Source: Clostridia bacterium (GTDB lineage Bacteria > Bacillota > Clostridia > Oscillospirales > CAG-272). From it: a stretch of DNA of 41,053 nt. The number at the start of each line of letters is the position of its first letter. The first letter of the stretch is position 1. A model generated the notes under the pieces. It worked only from the letters and a program-made list of their open reading frames with translations. It did not search any database and was not told the origin of the DNA. The translations under genes were made by a program, and so were the position numbers. Shown piece after piece: positions 1-7,079 of the stretch. Location: the NCBI GenBank assembly GCA_017399145.1, contig JAFQEG010000040.1, forward strand, positions 1-41,053. Reading direction: 5' to 3'.

Positions 1-25
1 AGTATAAGGTATTAGACAAGTAAAA

Positions 26-84
26 CTACACCTCATCCGTCAGCTTCGCTGACACCTTCCCCTCCGAACAAAGGGGAAGGCTTT
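26..84. repeat. Dispersed intergenic repeat, copy 1
   Basis: Starts with CTACACCTCATCC and ends with a small hairpin, CCTTCCCCTCC / AAAGGGGAAGG, then CTTT. The same start and end bracket copies at 9254-9339, 36733-36825 and 36867-36959, with different central segments. This copy has the short GTCAGCTTCGCTGAC hairpin in the middle. It is non-coding. Bases 85-251 after it contain no convincing ORF, RNA gene or promoter. Confidence 0.8.
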
Positions 85-251
85 GGCACAGGCACTGAAA
101 ACGGTCGTGCTTATGCCGATTTTGAATTTATGGAATATAGGGTGCTTCCCTAAATTTTGCTCAAATTGTGGGCACAAGATTGTTTTGCCAGCTGACGATG
201 AATGATTTTAATTGTTGCAAGCGACAACGAGGATAAGGATTCTCAATAAAA

Positions 252-281
252 TAAAAAAGTGAACCGATTGGTTCACTTTTT
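252..281. terminator. Bidirectional hairpin terminator
   Basis: AAAAAAGTGAACC / GGTTCACTTTTTT arms with a 4-nt loop, and T-runs on both strands. The stop codon of the minus-strand serine hydrolase (273-275) lies inside the right arm, so the hairpin ends that transcript. Confidence 0.85.
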
Positions 282-1742
282 TTGCTTTGCTACTAGGCTT
301 CCTTGGTATTCCTCTAGGAAGTCCTCGGCGGTTTTGTCAAAGGTTGCGTAAAGTAGGTCGTCCTTGAAGCCGAATTGGATTCCTAGATTGCCTAGGTATT
401 GGTCGATTATTTGTACGTACATAAATAGCTTTTTTTCCTCAAGGGCGCAAAGGGATACTGCATCCTTATATGTTGATTTATCGGTGGTTTTGGTCCTACC
501 GTACTCCTGTGAGTAGCCATATTGCGGGAAATTGCCAAAGACGTTTTTGTTAATGCCGAAGGGTATTTTTTTCTTGCCCTGCGCGTTTTCGTAGGCGAAA
601 ATTCCACAATCCTCCTTAAAGGTTAGGGAAAGGGATTTTATTCCCATTTCGTTTTCTTTACAGATATATTCCTTGCCACTTATAGATTTTATAAAGGGGG
701 ATAGGGGTATTCCCTTTACTGAATATAATTCTCTTGTGGACCCGTATTTTTCAAGCTCGGCTTGTGCTCCTTGGCTTTCTAAAATAGGGGCTGTCCTTAG
801 GGTGCTTAGAATATATTCCTCAAGAGCGTCAAAGATTATTTCACGAATTACGCCACTTCCTTGATTGTCGCATACACAACAAAATACTACTCCGTTTGGA
901 AAGCATACGGTCAGCTGGTCGCCCATTCCTATAAAGGCAAAGCCATCGCCTATTGTACGCCATATTTGATAGCCATAGCCACGATGATAGTTACTTTCGT
1001 GTGTGCCACGGTTGTCAACTATTTTAGACGTTGCCCTCTCAATATAGTCCTTGGGTATTAATTGCTTACCTTGATAGCTTCCACCCTGCAAAAGCAATTG
1101 ACCAAAGGAATACATATCACGAAGGGTACAAATAAGTGCCGAGTCGCCCCAGCTATCTCCGTTTGGTGCCTTTAGGATTTTTGCGTTTTTAAAGGTGCCT
1201 AGGTGGGAAAATACTTTTTCGTTTAGGTAATCAAAAAGTGTTTTGCCACTTAATTTTTCCACAAGTGAGGATAAAACCTGTGACCCTGTGCTATCGTAGT
1301 CCCAAATTGTGCCCGAGGGGTGAGTTTTTCTTTCACTGCTTAGATAGTGCTTAGTCCTGTCCTTTTCCTCAACGGAAAACCATGAATCTGCCTTTCCAAC
1401 CGTTGACATAAGAAGCATATCCTCTATTGTTTGGTCGCAAAGATATTCAATTTCATTATTTATTTTGTCGGGGAAGTGCTTGCCTATTTTGTCGCTTAGG
1501 CTTAGCTTTCCCTCAGCCTCTAGTAGTCCTATTGCAATTGACACATAGCTTTTTGTCTGCGAATACATTCTATGAAGTGAGTCAACTGTGTAGGGCTTAT
1601 AATAGGATTCGTAAATTATTTTGCCATGTCTTGCAAGTAAAATTCCGTGAGTTTTCGACCCTCTCTTTTCTAGCTTTTTAACAAATTTTAAAATGCTACC
1701 AGAGGCAACTCCTACGGATTCCGGTGTTACTCTCTCAAACAT
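273..1742 (-). CDS. Serine hydrolase, beta-lactamase/class C (penicillin-binding-like) family
   Basis: 489 aa. The active-site motif is S61-Q-T-K64 within YSQTKSYVS, the SxxK signature of class C beta-lactamases, DD-peptidases and EstB-type esterases. The second motif is Y149-D-S, and a glycine-rich GMGD stretch near residue 272 replaces the usual HxG/KTG box. The catalytic domain spans about residues 5-315; the rest looks like a separate beta-rich C-terminal domain. No signal peptide is visible, so the protein is probably cytoplasmic. The AAGGAG site sits 7 nt before the ATG. The gene follows the peroxiredoxin by 10 nt and should share its promoter. Substrate is unknown; in this family amide, ester or lactam hydrolysis cannot be told apart by sequence. 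Confidence 0.85.
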   Translation of the reverse strand: MFERVTPESVGVASGSILKFVKKLEKRGSKTHGILLARHGKIIYESYYKPYTVDSLHRMYSQTKSYVSIAIGLLEAEGKLSLSDKIGKHFPDKINNEIEYLCDQTIEDMLLMSTVGKADSWFSVEEKDRTKHYLSSERKTHPSGTIWDYDSTGSQVLSSLVEKLSGKTLFDYLNEKVFSHLGTFKNAKILKAPNGDSWGDSALICTLRDMYSFGQLLLQGGSYQGKQLIPKDYIERATSKIVDNRGTHESNYHRGYGYQIWRTIGDGFAFIGMGDQLTVCFPNGVVFCCVCDNQGSGVIREIIFDALEEYILSTLRTAPILESQGAQAELEKYGSTRELYSVKGIPLSPFIKSISGKEYICKENEMGIKSLSLTFKEDCGIFAYENAQGKKKIPFGINKNVFGNFPQYGYSQEYGRTKTTDKSTYKDAVSLCALEEKKLFMYVQIIDQYLGNLGIQFGFKDDLLYATFDKTAEDFLEEYQGSLVAKQKK

Positions 1743-1752
1743 AGTTTTCTCC

Positions 1753-2205
1753 TTAAAGCATATTTAGAATTTCTTGTGGGTTTGTGTCAGGCTTCACCTT
1801 TTCTTGTGCGTTTTGGATTATGCCGTTTTCGTCAATTATATAGGTTGTGCGTACCACTCCCATTGATACCTTACCACAGGTTTTCTTTTCCTGCCATACG
1901 TCGTAAGCCTTAATTATCTCTAGGTCCTTGTCGGCAAGAATGATAAAGGGCAATTGATACTTTTCTGCAAATTTCTTGTGGCTTTCTACACTATCACGGC
2001 TAATGCCGATTACCTGTATATTCTTATCAAGGAAGCCCTTGTACAAATCACGAAAGGCACAGGCTTGTCTTGTACACCCTGGGGTGTTATCTCTTGGGTA
2101 GAAATATAAAACTACCTTTTTTCCAAGATAGCTTGACAAGGAAATTTCCTTGTCCTCTTGGTCCTTTAGTGTAAATTGTGGTGCTTGCGTACCGATTTTT
2201 AACAT
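1753..2205 (-). CDS. bcp: Thioredoxin-dependent thiol peroxidase, Bcp/PrxQ-type peroxiredoxin
   Basis: 150 aa, the normal full length. The motif DNTPGCTRQAC carries the peroxidatic cysteine C44 and the resolving cysteine C49, the i+5 pair typical of PrxQ/Bcp. Family knowledge: it reduces H2O2 and organic hydroperoxides in the cytoplasm using thioredoxin, which suits an anaerobe needing peroxide defence. The start is supported by GAGGT upstream of the ATG. The promoter (TTTACA-17-TATAAT) lies at 2236-2264. It is first gene of a two-gene transcript with the serine hydrolase; the link between the two functions is not evident. Confidence 0.95.
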   Translation of the reverse strand: MLKIGTQAPQFTLKDQEDKEISLSSYLGKKVVLYFYPRDNTPGCTRQACAFRDLYKGFLDKNIQVIGISRDSVESHKKFAEKYQLPFIILADKDLEIIKAYDVWQEKKTCGKVSMGVVRTTYIIDENGIIQNAQEKVKPDTNPQEILNML

Positions 2206-2235
2206 AATATTACCTCGCTTTTAGAATATATACTA

Positions 2236-2264
2236 ATTATACTATATTATCGCACAAATGTAAA
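2236..2264 (-). promoter_or_regulatory. Sigma-A type promoter for bcp operon
   Basis: Read on the minus strand: -35 TTTACA (2264-2259), 17-bp spacer, -10 TATAAT (2241-2236), about 30 bases before the bcp start codon. Only one mismatch to consensus. Confidence 0.75.
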
Positions 2265-2363
2265 TAACTTTTTCGAGGGGGCTAGCGAAACGGGTGCAGA
2301 AGGCGTGAACTCGTACACGTAGATAGGGGTTCCCCGAAACGAAAAATGAGTTTTGGGGGTTCC

Positions 2364-2457
2364 CGTAGGCGTACTTTGTACGGTAGAGTGCGAGGTCGCG
2401 TCTAAAAAGCAGACATAAATAGAAGAGATTTTGCAAAATTGCAAAATCTCAACCTTA
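2364..2457 (+). repeat. Structured intergenic repeat, family B, copy A
   Basis: Aligns with 6748-6835: a small hairpin around GTACTTTGTACGG, then AGAGT, a variable stretch, AAAGCA, and a terminal GAGATTTT...AAAATCTC stem followed by AACCTTA. The terminal stem is 12 bp here but 8 bp with another loop in copy B, so the fold is kept while sequence changes. Upstream bases 2268-2363 hold further short inverted repeats (GGGGTTCCCC). Orientation and function are unknown. The remaining bases to 2540 carry nothing recognisable. Confidence 0.65.
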
Positions 2458-2540
2458 TATATTTACTTTATTGCCTAAGCTATACTTTTGTTTTGGGAAT
2501 GGTCCCGTCTGCTTTTGGTCTGTGCTCGTTGCAGCAGTCC

Positions 2541-3875
2541 CTATTCCTCTGGGAATTCGATTACAAATGCCACCTCTGCGTCAGCATCCCCCTGGTTTGT
2601 AACATAGAAGCTATCTACTCCCTCAAGGACTGTTTGGTCTGCGCCGTTTAGTAGGACACTACCGAGGGTTACAAGCTCTATTGATACTGGGGTGCCTGTT
2701 GCGAAATAAAGCGTTTCTCCTGCCTTTAAAATAAAGGCTTCGCTCTCGTAAAGCACGATTTGGTTAAAGTCTGTGCCTTGTCTTTCATCAACGGTTAGGC
2801 TAACCTGGATTTGCTCGTCCTCTGCCTCTGGTAGAAGCTCAACGCAAATGCTAATTTCGTCGCCTGCCACTGCGTAAACATAGGTTGCCTTGCCACCTCT
2901 TGTGCCCTCTGCAATTTCGTATGAGGTTAGGTTGCTTACTGAAACGTTATTAAATTCAGTTGGGCAATGTACTATAATGTAGCCTGTTTGGGTTGCAATT
3001 GCCTTATAGTAAACCTGCTCACCCTTGGAAATTGTTACCTTGTGCTCATAACGATATGTAACTGAAATTGGGTTATCTGGTGTGCCCTCCATTGCTTCAA
3101 AGGACAAAGAAATTGTGTTTTCACTATCAAGTGTATTAGTTATGTGAATTTGTGTAACTGCGTTTGAGTTAGTTGCCTTAATTGGCACTCTTATAACTCC
3201 ACCCTCTGGGTGATATTCTGTACCATTATAAGTAACGAATGCGTCTGGGTTGTTGATAACTAGGTATCTTTTTACAACACTCTTTGTAATAAAGGTGTAT
3301 CTTTGATTAGCTGGGAAGGTAATGCTAGCCGGCTCGCCTGTTTCGGCATCCTCAGCTGGGAATGGTTTTTCCTCTGTGCCGTTTGGGGTGTTGTCTATTG
3401 CCACAAAATCAAAGGTTGATTGAGTGCTTGATACTTTAATCGTTGAATAGTTATTGTCAACATACCAGTATTGTGGTAGATTTTCAATTGAAACGTAGTA
3501 GTTCCCTGCTACTAGCTGGGCTGTTGCTACGCCTTGGTCGTTTGTTGTAAGTGCTGTTGACTTGTCGTTACTATCTAAAAGAGTGATTGTAGCGCCACTA
3601 ACGCCTGCTTCGTCCTCGCCCTTTACTGTGATTGTTACGTTGATTTTTTCCTCCTCTAGCTTTTCACGACAGGTATCGCACACTAGGTCCTTATTTACGT
3701 CAACGTGCTGGTGAGGTGTAAGGTCCGCCTGACAGTTATCGCAAATTAGGTTTTCGTCCTGGTCAACGTGAGTTGTACAGGGTGGGGCTTCTCCACCACC
3801 ACAAGCAGAAAATACTACTAAGGTAAGAAGCATTACTGCTATAAGAATTAAAGAAAGTAGTCCTCTATTTTTCAT
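2541..3875 (-). CDS. Secreted lipoprotein with Cys-repeat and Ig-like/Cna-B-like domains
   Basis: 444 aa from the ATG at 3875, chosen because AGGAG lies 7 nt upstream; a longer reading lacks a ribosome site. N-terminus: K/R-containing start, hydrophobic stretch LILIAVMLLTLVVF and lipobox FSAC, so it is exported, lipidated and anchored to the outer face of the membrane. Next come two short repeats (HVDQDENLICDNC and HVDVNKDLVCDTC), each with a CxxC pair, resembling the H-D-CxxC repeats common in surface proteins of gut Clostridia. Then an Ig/Cna-B-like fold (VSGATITLLDSN...GNYYVSIENLP), and about 300 residues of beta-rich sequence in three similar segments. Function unknown; a surface binding role is inference. 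Confidence 0.75.
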   Translation of the reverse strand: MKNRGLLSLILIAVMLLTLVVFSACGGGEAPPCTTHVDQDENLICDNCQADLTPHQHVDVNKDLVCDTCREKLEEEKINVTITVKGEDEAGVSGATITLLDSNDKSTALTTNDQGVATAQLVAGNYYVSIENLPQYWYVDNNYSTIKVSSTQSTFDFVAIDNTPNGTEEKPFPAEDAETGEPASITFPANQRYTFITKSVVKRYLVINNPDAFVTYNGTEYHPEGGVIRVPIKATNSNAVTQIHITNTLDSENTISLSFEAMEGTPDNPISVTYRYEHKVTISKGEQVYYKAIATQTGYIIVHCPTEFNNVSVSNLTSYEIAEGTRGGKATYVYAVAGDEISICVELLPEAEDEQIQVSLTVDERQGTDFNQIVLYESEAFILKAGETLYFATGTPVSIELVTLGSVLLNGADQTVLEGVDSFYVTNQGDADAEVAFVIEFPEE

Positions 3876-3904
3876 AATAGCTCCTAAAAATTTATTATAT
3901 AAAT

Positions 3905-3933
3905 ATTTTAGCACAAGGTTTGTATAATTTCAA
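3905..3933 (-). promoter_or_regulatory. Promoter for the lipoprotein gene
   Basis: Minus strand: TTGAAA (3933-3928), 17-bp spacer, TAAAAT (3910-3905), 30 bases before the start codon. It diverges from the promoter at 3951-3979. Confidence 0.6.
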
Positions 3934-3950
3934 GTATTAATAGCATAGGG

Positions 3951-3979
3951 TTGAAAAAATATAGTAGGGGTGGTAAAAT
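3951..3979 (+). promoter_or_regulatory. Candidate promoter for the sigma factor operon
   Basis: TTGAAA (3951-3956), 17-bp spacer, TAAAAT (3974-3979), leaving a leader of about 85 nt before the ATG at 4072. Housekeeping type, so it does not by itself show autoregulation; an extra ECF-type promoter further down cannot be recognised without knowing the consensus. Confidence 0.5.
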
Positions 3980-4071
3980 ATTTTTAAGAGGGTATGTGTA
4001 ACCTCCCCCTTCCCTTTTTCGTCTTTACTTATGAAGGGACCCTTTAGACAGTCACGAAAGGAAGTGATTTT

Positions 4072-4629
4072 ATGGACGACTCGAAAATAGTGAAGCTATT
4101 CCTTGAACGAAACGAAAACGCTATTGCCGAGAGTGAGAAAAAATATGGCAAATACCTTATGTATATTGCTAACAATATTTTGCACTCACAGAGTGATAGC
4201 GAGGAATGTGTAAACGATACATACGCTCGTGCTTGGGGCTGTATTCCACCTAAAAGACCTACACGTCTTGGGGCTTTTTTAGGAAAAATAGCAAGAAATA
4301 TCTCTCTTGACAGGTATAACAAGCACCATGCTCAAAAAAGAGGTGGGCAAGAAATTGACCTTGCCTTTGAGGAGCTTGAGGGAGTTATTTCAAGTAGCGA
4401 AGGCACAGAAATTGTTGACGAGCTACATTTAAAGAGCGCTATAAATTCATTTCTTGAGGGACTTGACAAGGAAAAAAGAATTATTTTTCTTCAAAGATAT
4501 TGGTATTTTGCCTCAATTAAGGATATTGCAAAAAATCGTGACTTAAGCGAGGGAAACGTCAAGGTTATTCTTTCAAGATTAAGAGAAAAACTTAAAAAGC
4601 ATCTAGAGGAAAGGGGGATAAAAATATGA
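4072..4629 (+). CDS. RNA polymerase sigma factor, ECF/sigma-70 family
   Basis: 185 aa. Residues about 5-80 match region 2 (SDSEECVNDTYARAWGCIPP resembles the region 2.2-2.4 core), and residues about 125-180 match region 4 with a helix-turn-helix (SIKDIAKNRDLSEGNVKVIL). Regions 1 and 3 are missing, as in ECF factors. GGAAG lies 9 nt before the ATG. The last codons overlap the next gene by an ATGA junction, so the two are translationally coupled and the partner is the likely controller of this sigma factor. Target genes are unknown. Confidence 0.9.
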   Translation: MDDSKIVKLFLERNENAIAESEKKYGKYLMYIANNILHSQSDSEECVNDTYARAWGCIPPKRPTRLGAFLGKIARNISLDRYNKHHAQKRGGQEIDLAFEELEGVISSSEGTEIVDELHLKSAINSFLEGLDKEKRIIFLQRYWYFASIKDIAKNRDLSEGNVKVILSRLREKLKKHLEERGIKI

Positions 4630-6599
4630 AAAGACGAAATTTAAATAAAATGCTTGACCTAGTTGACGAAAAATACGTTGACGAGGCTAACCCTAAAAAA
4701 TTTTCATTTTGGGACAAAATAAAAAAGCCTAAGATTATTTCCTATATTGCCACAGGGCTATGCGCAGCGCTTTTAATTACAAATATTGCAACTATAATTC
4801 CACTTGTAAATCAAAATAGCGGTGGTAACTCTACCCCACCACCATCAAGCGAGGGCGACATAGGTAACATAGGTGGCGCCGGTGGTGAAGGTGGTAACGG
4901 CGACGGAATAATTGAGGTTATTCCACCAGATAACGAGGGTGGCAACGAAATTTATTACGGAAACTCTTTCTTGCCTAACACTAGCACCCCTGACAGTAGC
5001 TACGACAAGCTACTTGGTATTTTTGGCGTTGGTAGTGACAAGGAGGAAATAAAGGACGAGCTAGAGGACACAGCCGAGAAAATCGAGCAGGACAGCTCAT
5101 CAAATAGCTCAAATGATATAACCGATAATCAGGTTGCAGGAGTTGTTGAGGGTGACCTTGTAAAAAGGACAAATACCCATATTTTCCACCTACGTGGTAA
5201 TTATTTAGCAGTTTATGATATTAACAAGGATCAAAGTAATCTTGTAAATACCTTTGAAATTAAGTACATTCTTGATTATATTTCAAGTAAGGTAGATAGC
5301 GTTTTGGAAAATGACGACACTCTTAAGGAAGAGGTTGATATTTTAGATTCTTATGCGCCTAATTGGGAAATGCTTTTGTCAAGTGATGGGAAGCAACTAA
5401 CAATTATTGCAAACACAAAGGACGACATCATTTGGGACGAAAGCAAGCTTGCAACCTCTGTTGTTATGTTTCTTGACGTGACCGACCCTTGCAAAATTGG
5501 TATTAAAAACGTAATTACTCTATTTGGTAATTATCAAACCTCAAGGCTAGTTGATAATCAGCTTTTAGTGTTTACTAACCATCGTGCTAGCTTCTACAAG
5601 CTACTTATTCCACAGTATGACAATGGCAGTGGCTTTGTAAGAGTTGAGGCAGACAAAATATGCATTGACGAGGAAGAAGCAAGGGAATTGACCACAATTT
5701 ATAGCATTGATATGGACACTCACCAGGTAAATGACGCCTGTGCTTATACAGGCTACACGGCGCAGAATGCTTACGTATCAAGGGACAGAATCTATCTTCC
5801 ACGAATGGTTTACAAGAATTACAAATACTACACAGATATTGCAATAATGGGCTATAAGGATAGATTTGTACACGTTGGTGCTGTAAGTGTTGATGGCTAT
5901 ATTAACAATCAGTACAGCTTTGACGAGTACAATGGTATGTTAAGAGTGGTTACTACAAATAGAGGCTACTCCACCCCTACTAATGCAAGTCTTTATTGTA
6001 TTGACCTTCTCTCTTTAAGGGTTGCTTATTCGCTTAATAGATTTGCGCCAGATGGGGAAACAGTTCGCTCTGTAAGGTTTGACAAAAATCTTGCTTACGT
6101 ATGCACGGCAGTACAACTGACCGACCCTGTGTTTGTAATTGACTTAAGTGACCTAGAAAGCGTTAAGGTTTACGAGTCCGCGGAAATATACGGCTACTCT
6201 ACCTCGCTTATAAATATTGGTAATGATTTGCTAGTAGGAATTGGCTACGGGAAGAGTACCTCATACCTTAAAATTGAGCTTTATAAAAAGGTAGGCGACC
6301 AGGTTGTGTCAATTGAAAAGTACGAGGTTAATGCATCATTTTCTCATAATTATAAATCCTATATGGTAAATAGAGACCTTGGTCTTGTTGGTCTTGGCTA
6401 TTCTCAATGGAAAAGCGGTACAACCATAGAAAAATATTTGGTTTTACAAGCAACAGACGAGGGCTTTGTGGTAATTGGCAACTATTCATTCAGTGGCATA
6501 AATAGCACTAAGCGTGCATTCGTCCTTGATGGCTATATTTATATGCTTTCAAGCAACTATTTCAAGGTTGAGAAATTGATAGGCTTAGTAACTGAATAA
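4626..6599 (+). CDS. Membrane-anchored C-terminal beta-propeller protein, probable sigma-factor partner
   Basis: 657 aa. Residues 1-36 are a short basic cytoplasmic tail, 37-61 a single transmembrane helix, 62-145 a Gly/Pro/Ser/Asn-rich low-complexity linker, and about 165-655 repeated beta-propeller-like blades. This matches the family described as secreted proteins with a C-terminal beta-propeller distantly related to WD-40 (COG4880). The ATG overlaps the sigma gene's stop by 4 nt. The topology (inside tail, one helix, outside sensor domain) is that of an anti-sigma/sensor protein, but no zinc-binding anti-sigma motif (HxxxCxxC) is visible in the tail. The anti-sigma role is therefore inferred from context only. 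A hairpin terminator follows immediately. Confidence 0.8.
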   Translation: MKRRNLNKMLDLVDEKYVDEANPKKFSFWDKIKKPKIISYIATGLCAALLITNIATIIPLVNQNSGGNSTPPPSSEGDIGNIGGAGGEGGNGDGIIEVIPPDNEGGNEIYYGNSFLPNTSTPDSSYDKLLGIFGVGSDKEEIKDELEDTAEKIEQDSSSNSSNDITDNQVAGVVEGDLVKRTNTHIFHLRGNYLAVYDINKDQSNLVNTFEIKYILDYISSKVDSVLENDDTLKEEVDILDSYAPNWEMLLSSDGKQLTIIANTKDDIIWDESKLATSVVMFLDVTDPCKIGIKNVITLFGNYQTSRLVDNQLLVFTNHRASFYKLLIPQYDNGSGFVRVEADKICIDEEEARELTTIYSIDMDTHQVNDACAYTGYTAQNAYVSRDRIYLPRMVYKNYKYYTDIAIMGYKDRFVHVGAVSVDGYINNQYSFDEYNGMLRVVTTNRGYSTPTNASLYCIDLLSLRVAYSLNRFAPDGETVRSVRFDKNLAYVCTAVQLTDPVFVIDLSDLESVKVYESAEIYGYSTSLINIGNDLLVGIGYGKSTSYLKIELYKKVGDQVVSIEKYEVNASFSHNYKSYMVNRDLGLVGLGYSQWKSGTTIEKYLVLQATDEGFVVIGNYSFSGINSTKRAFVLDGYIYMLSSNYFKVEKLIGLVTE

Positions 6600-6608
6600 A
6601 AACAAACG

Positions 6609-6632
6609 GTAGGTGCAATGCACCTACTTTTT
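6609..6632 (+). terminator. Terminator of sigma/propeller operon
   Basis: Perfect 8-bp stem GTAGGTGC / GCACCTAC with an AAT loop, followed by TTTTT, 9 bases after the stop codon. Confidence 0.85.
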
Positions 6633-6663
6633 GTATTGAAATGGCTAAAGATTGTAAGATATA

Positions 6664-6692
6664 TTGACTTTTAGACAAGGGTGTGGTATAAT
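6664..6692 (+). promoter_or_regulatory. Strong sigma-A promoter in front of repeat copy B and the CNNM gene
   Basis: TTGACT (6664-6669), 17-bp spacer, TATAAT (6687-6692). Transcription should start near 6699, giving a leader of about 380 nt before the CNNM transporter gene. Confidence 0.8.
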
Positions 6693-6747
6693 AAACTGAG
6701 CAAATAAAGAGCTTTAGAGAATGAGGGAAAAATTGCGAATGCGTAGT

Positions 6748-6835
6748 CGTCGCCGTACTGGTGTACGGCAGAGTAGCAATCGCAATTAGAAAAGCAAATA
6801 ATGAAGAGATTTTCGAAGAAAAATCTCAACCTTAA
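6748..6835 (+). repeat. Structured intergenic repeat, family B, copy B (leader RNA)
   Basis: Second copy of the element at 2364-2457: hairpin CCGTAC/GTACGG, then CAGAGT, AAAGCA, and the stem GAGATTTT/AAAATCTC (6806-6813 / 6820-6827) followed by AACCTTA. An outer stem AATTGCGA/TCGCAATT (about 6731-6787) encloses the first hairpin. It lies downstream of a strong promoter, so it is probably transcribed. It does not match any riboswitch class I know. Confidence 0.6.
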
Positions 6836-6929
6836 AAGGTGTTTTACCGTCTTGATAGCTTTGCCTTCACATATCCCCTGCTTTTCGTTTTCACCATTCT
6901 GTACAGCTCGCTGAATAAGGAGAAATATC

Positions 6930-6971
6930 ATGGACGACGGCGTCAGTCGTATTTTTTATTTGAGATTGTAG
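6930..6971 (+). CDS. Putative 13-aa leader peptide
   Basis: ATG preceded by AAGGAG at 7 nt, encoding MDDGVSRIFYLRL then TAG, and lying between the strong promoter at 6664 and a terminator hairpin at 6979-7018. A well-placed ribosome site, a tiny ORF and a terminator just after its stop are the layout of an attenuation leader. It is short enough to arise by chance, and no run of one regulatory codon is present. Confidence 0.35.
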   Translation: MDDGVSRIFYLRL

Positions 6972-6978
6972 TAAATAA

Positions 6979-7018
6979 GGCGTTGCCTGTGTTGACTTTT
7001 CACAGGTAATGCCTTTTT
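6979..7018 (+). terminator. Terminator or attenuator before the CNNM gene
   Basis: Arms GGCGTTGCCTGTG (6979-6991) and CACAGGTAATGCC (7001-7013), 13 bp including two G-T pairs, then TTTTT. It ends transcripts from the 6664 promoter about 60 bases before the CNNM start codon, unless read-through is regulated. Confidence 0.75.
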
Positions 7019-7079
7019 GTGCTTATTTTTGAAAATTACTTAAAAAGGAGAATTAAAAAAGAGGGCTTGCCTCGATATT

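Noticed and set aside
2242-2444. Overlapping 64-65 aa minus-strand ORFs
   Set aside because: They lie in a repeat with inverted repeats, in two frames at once, without ribosome sites; better read as non-coding.
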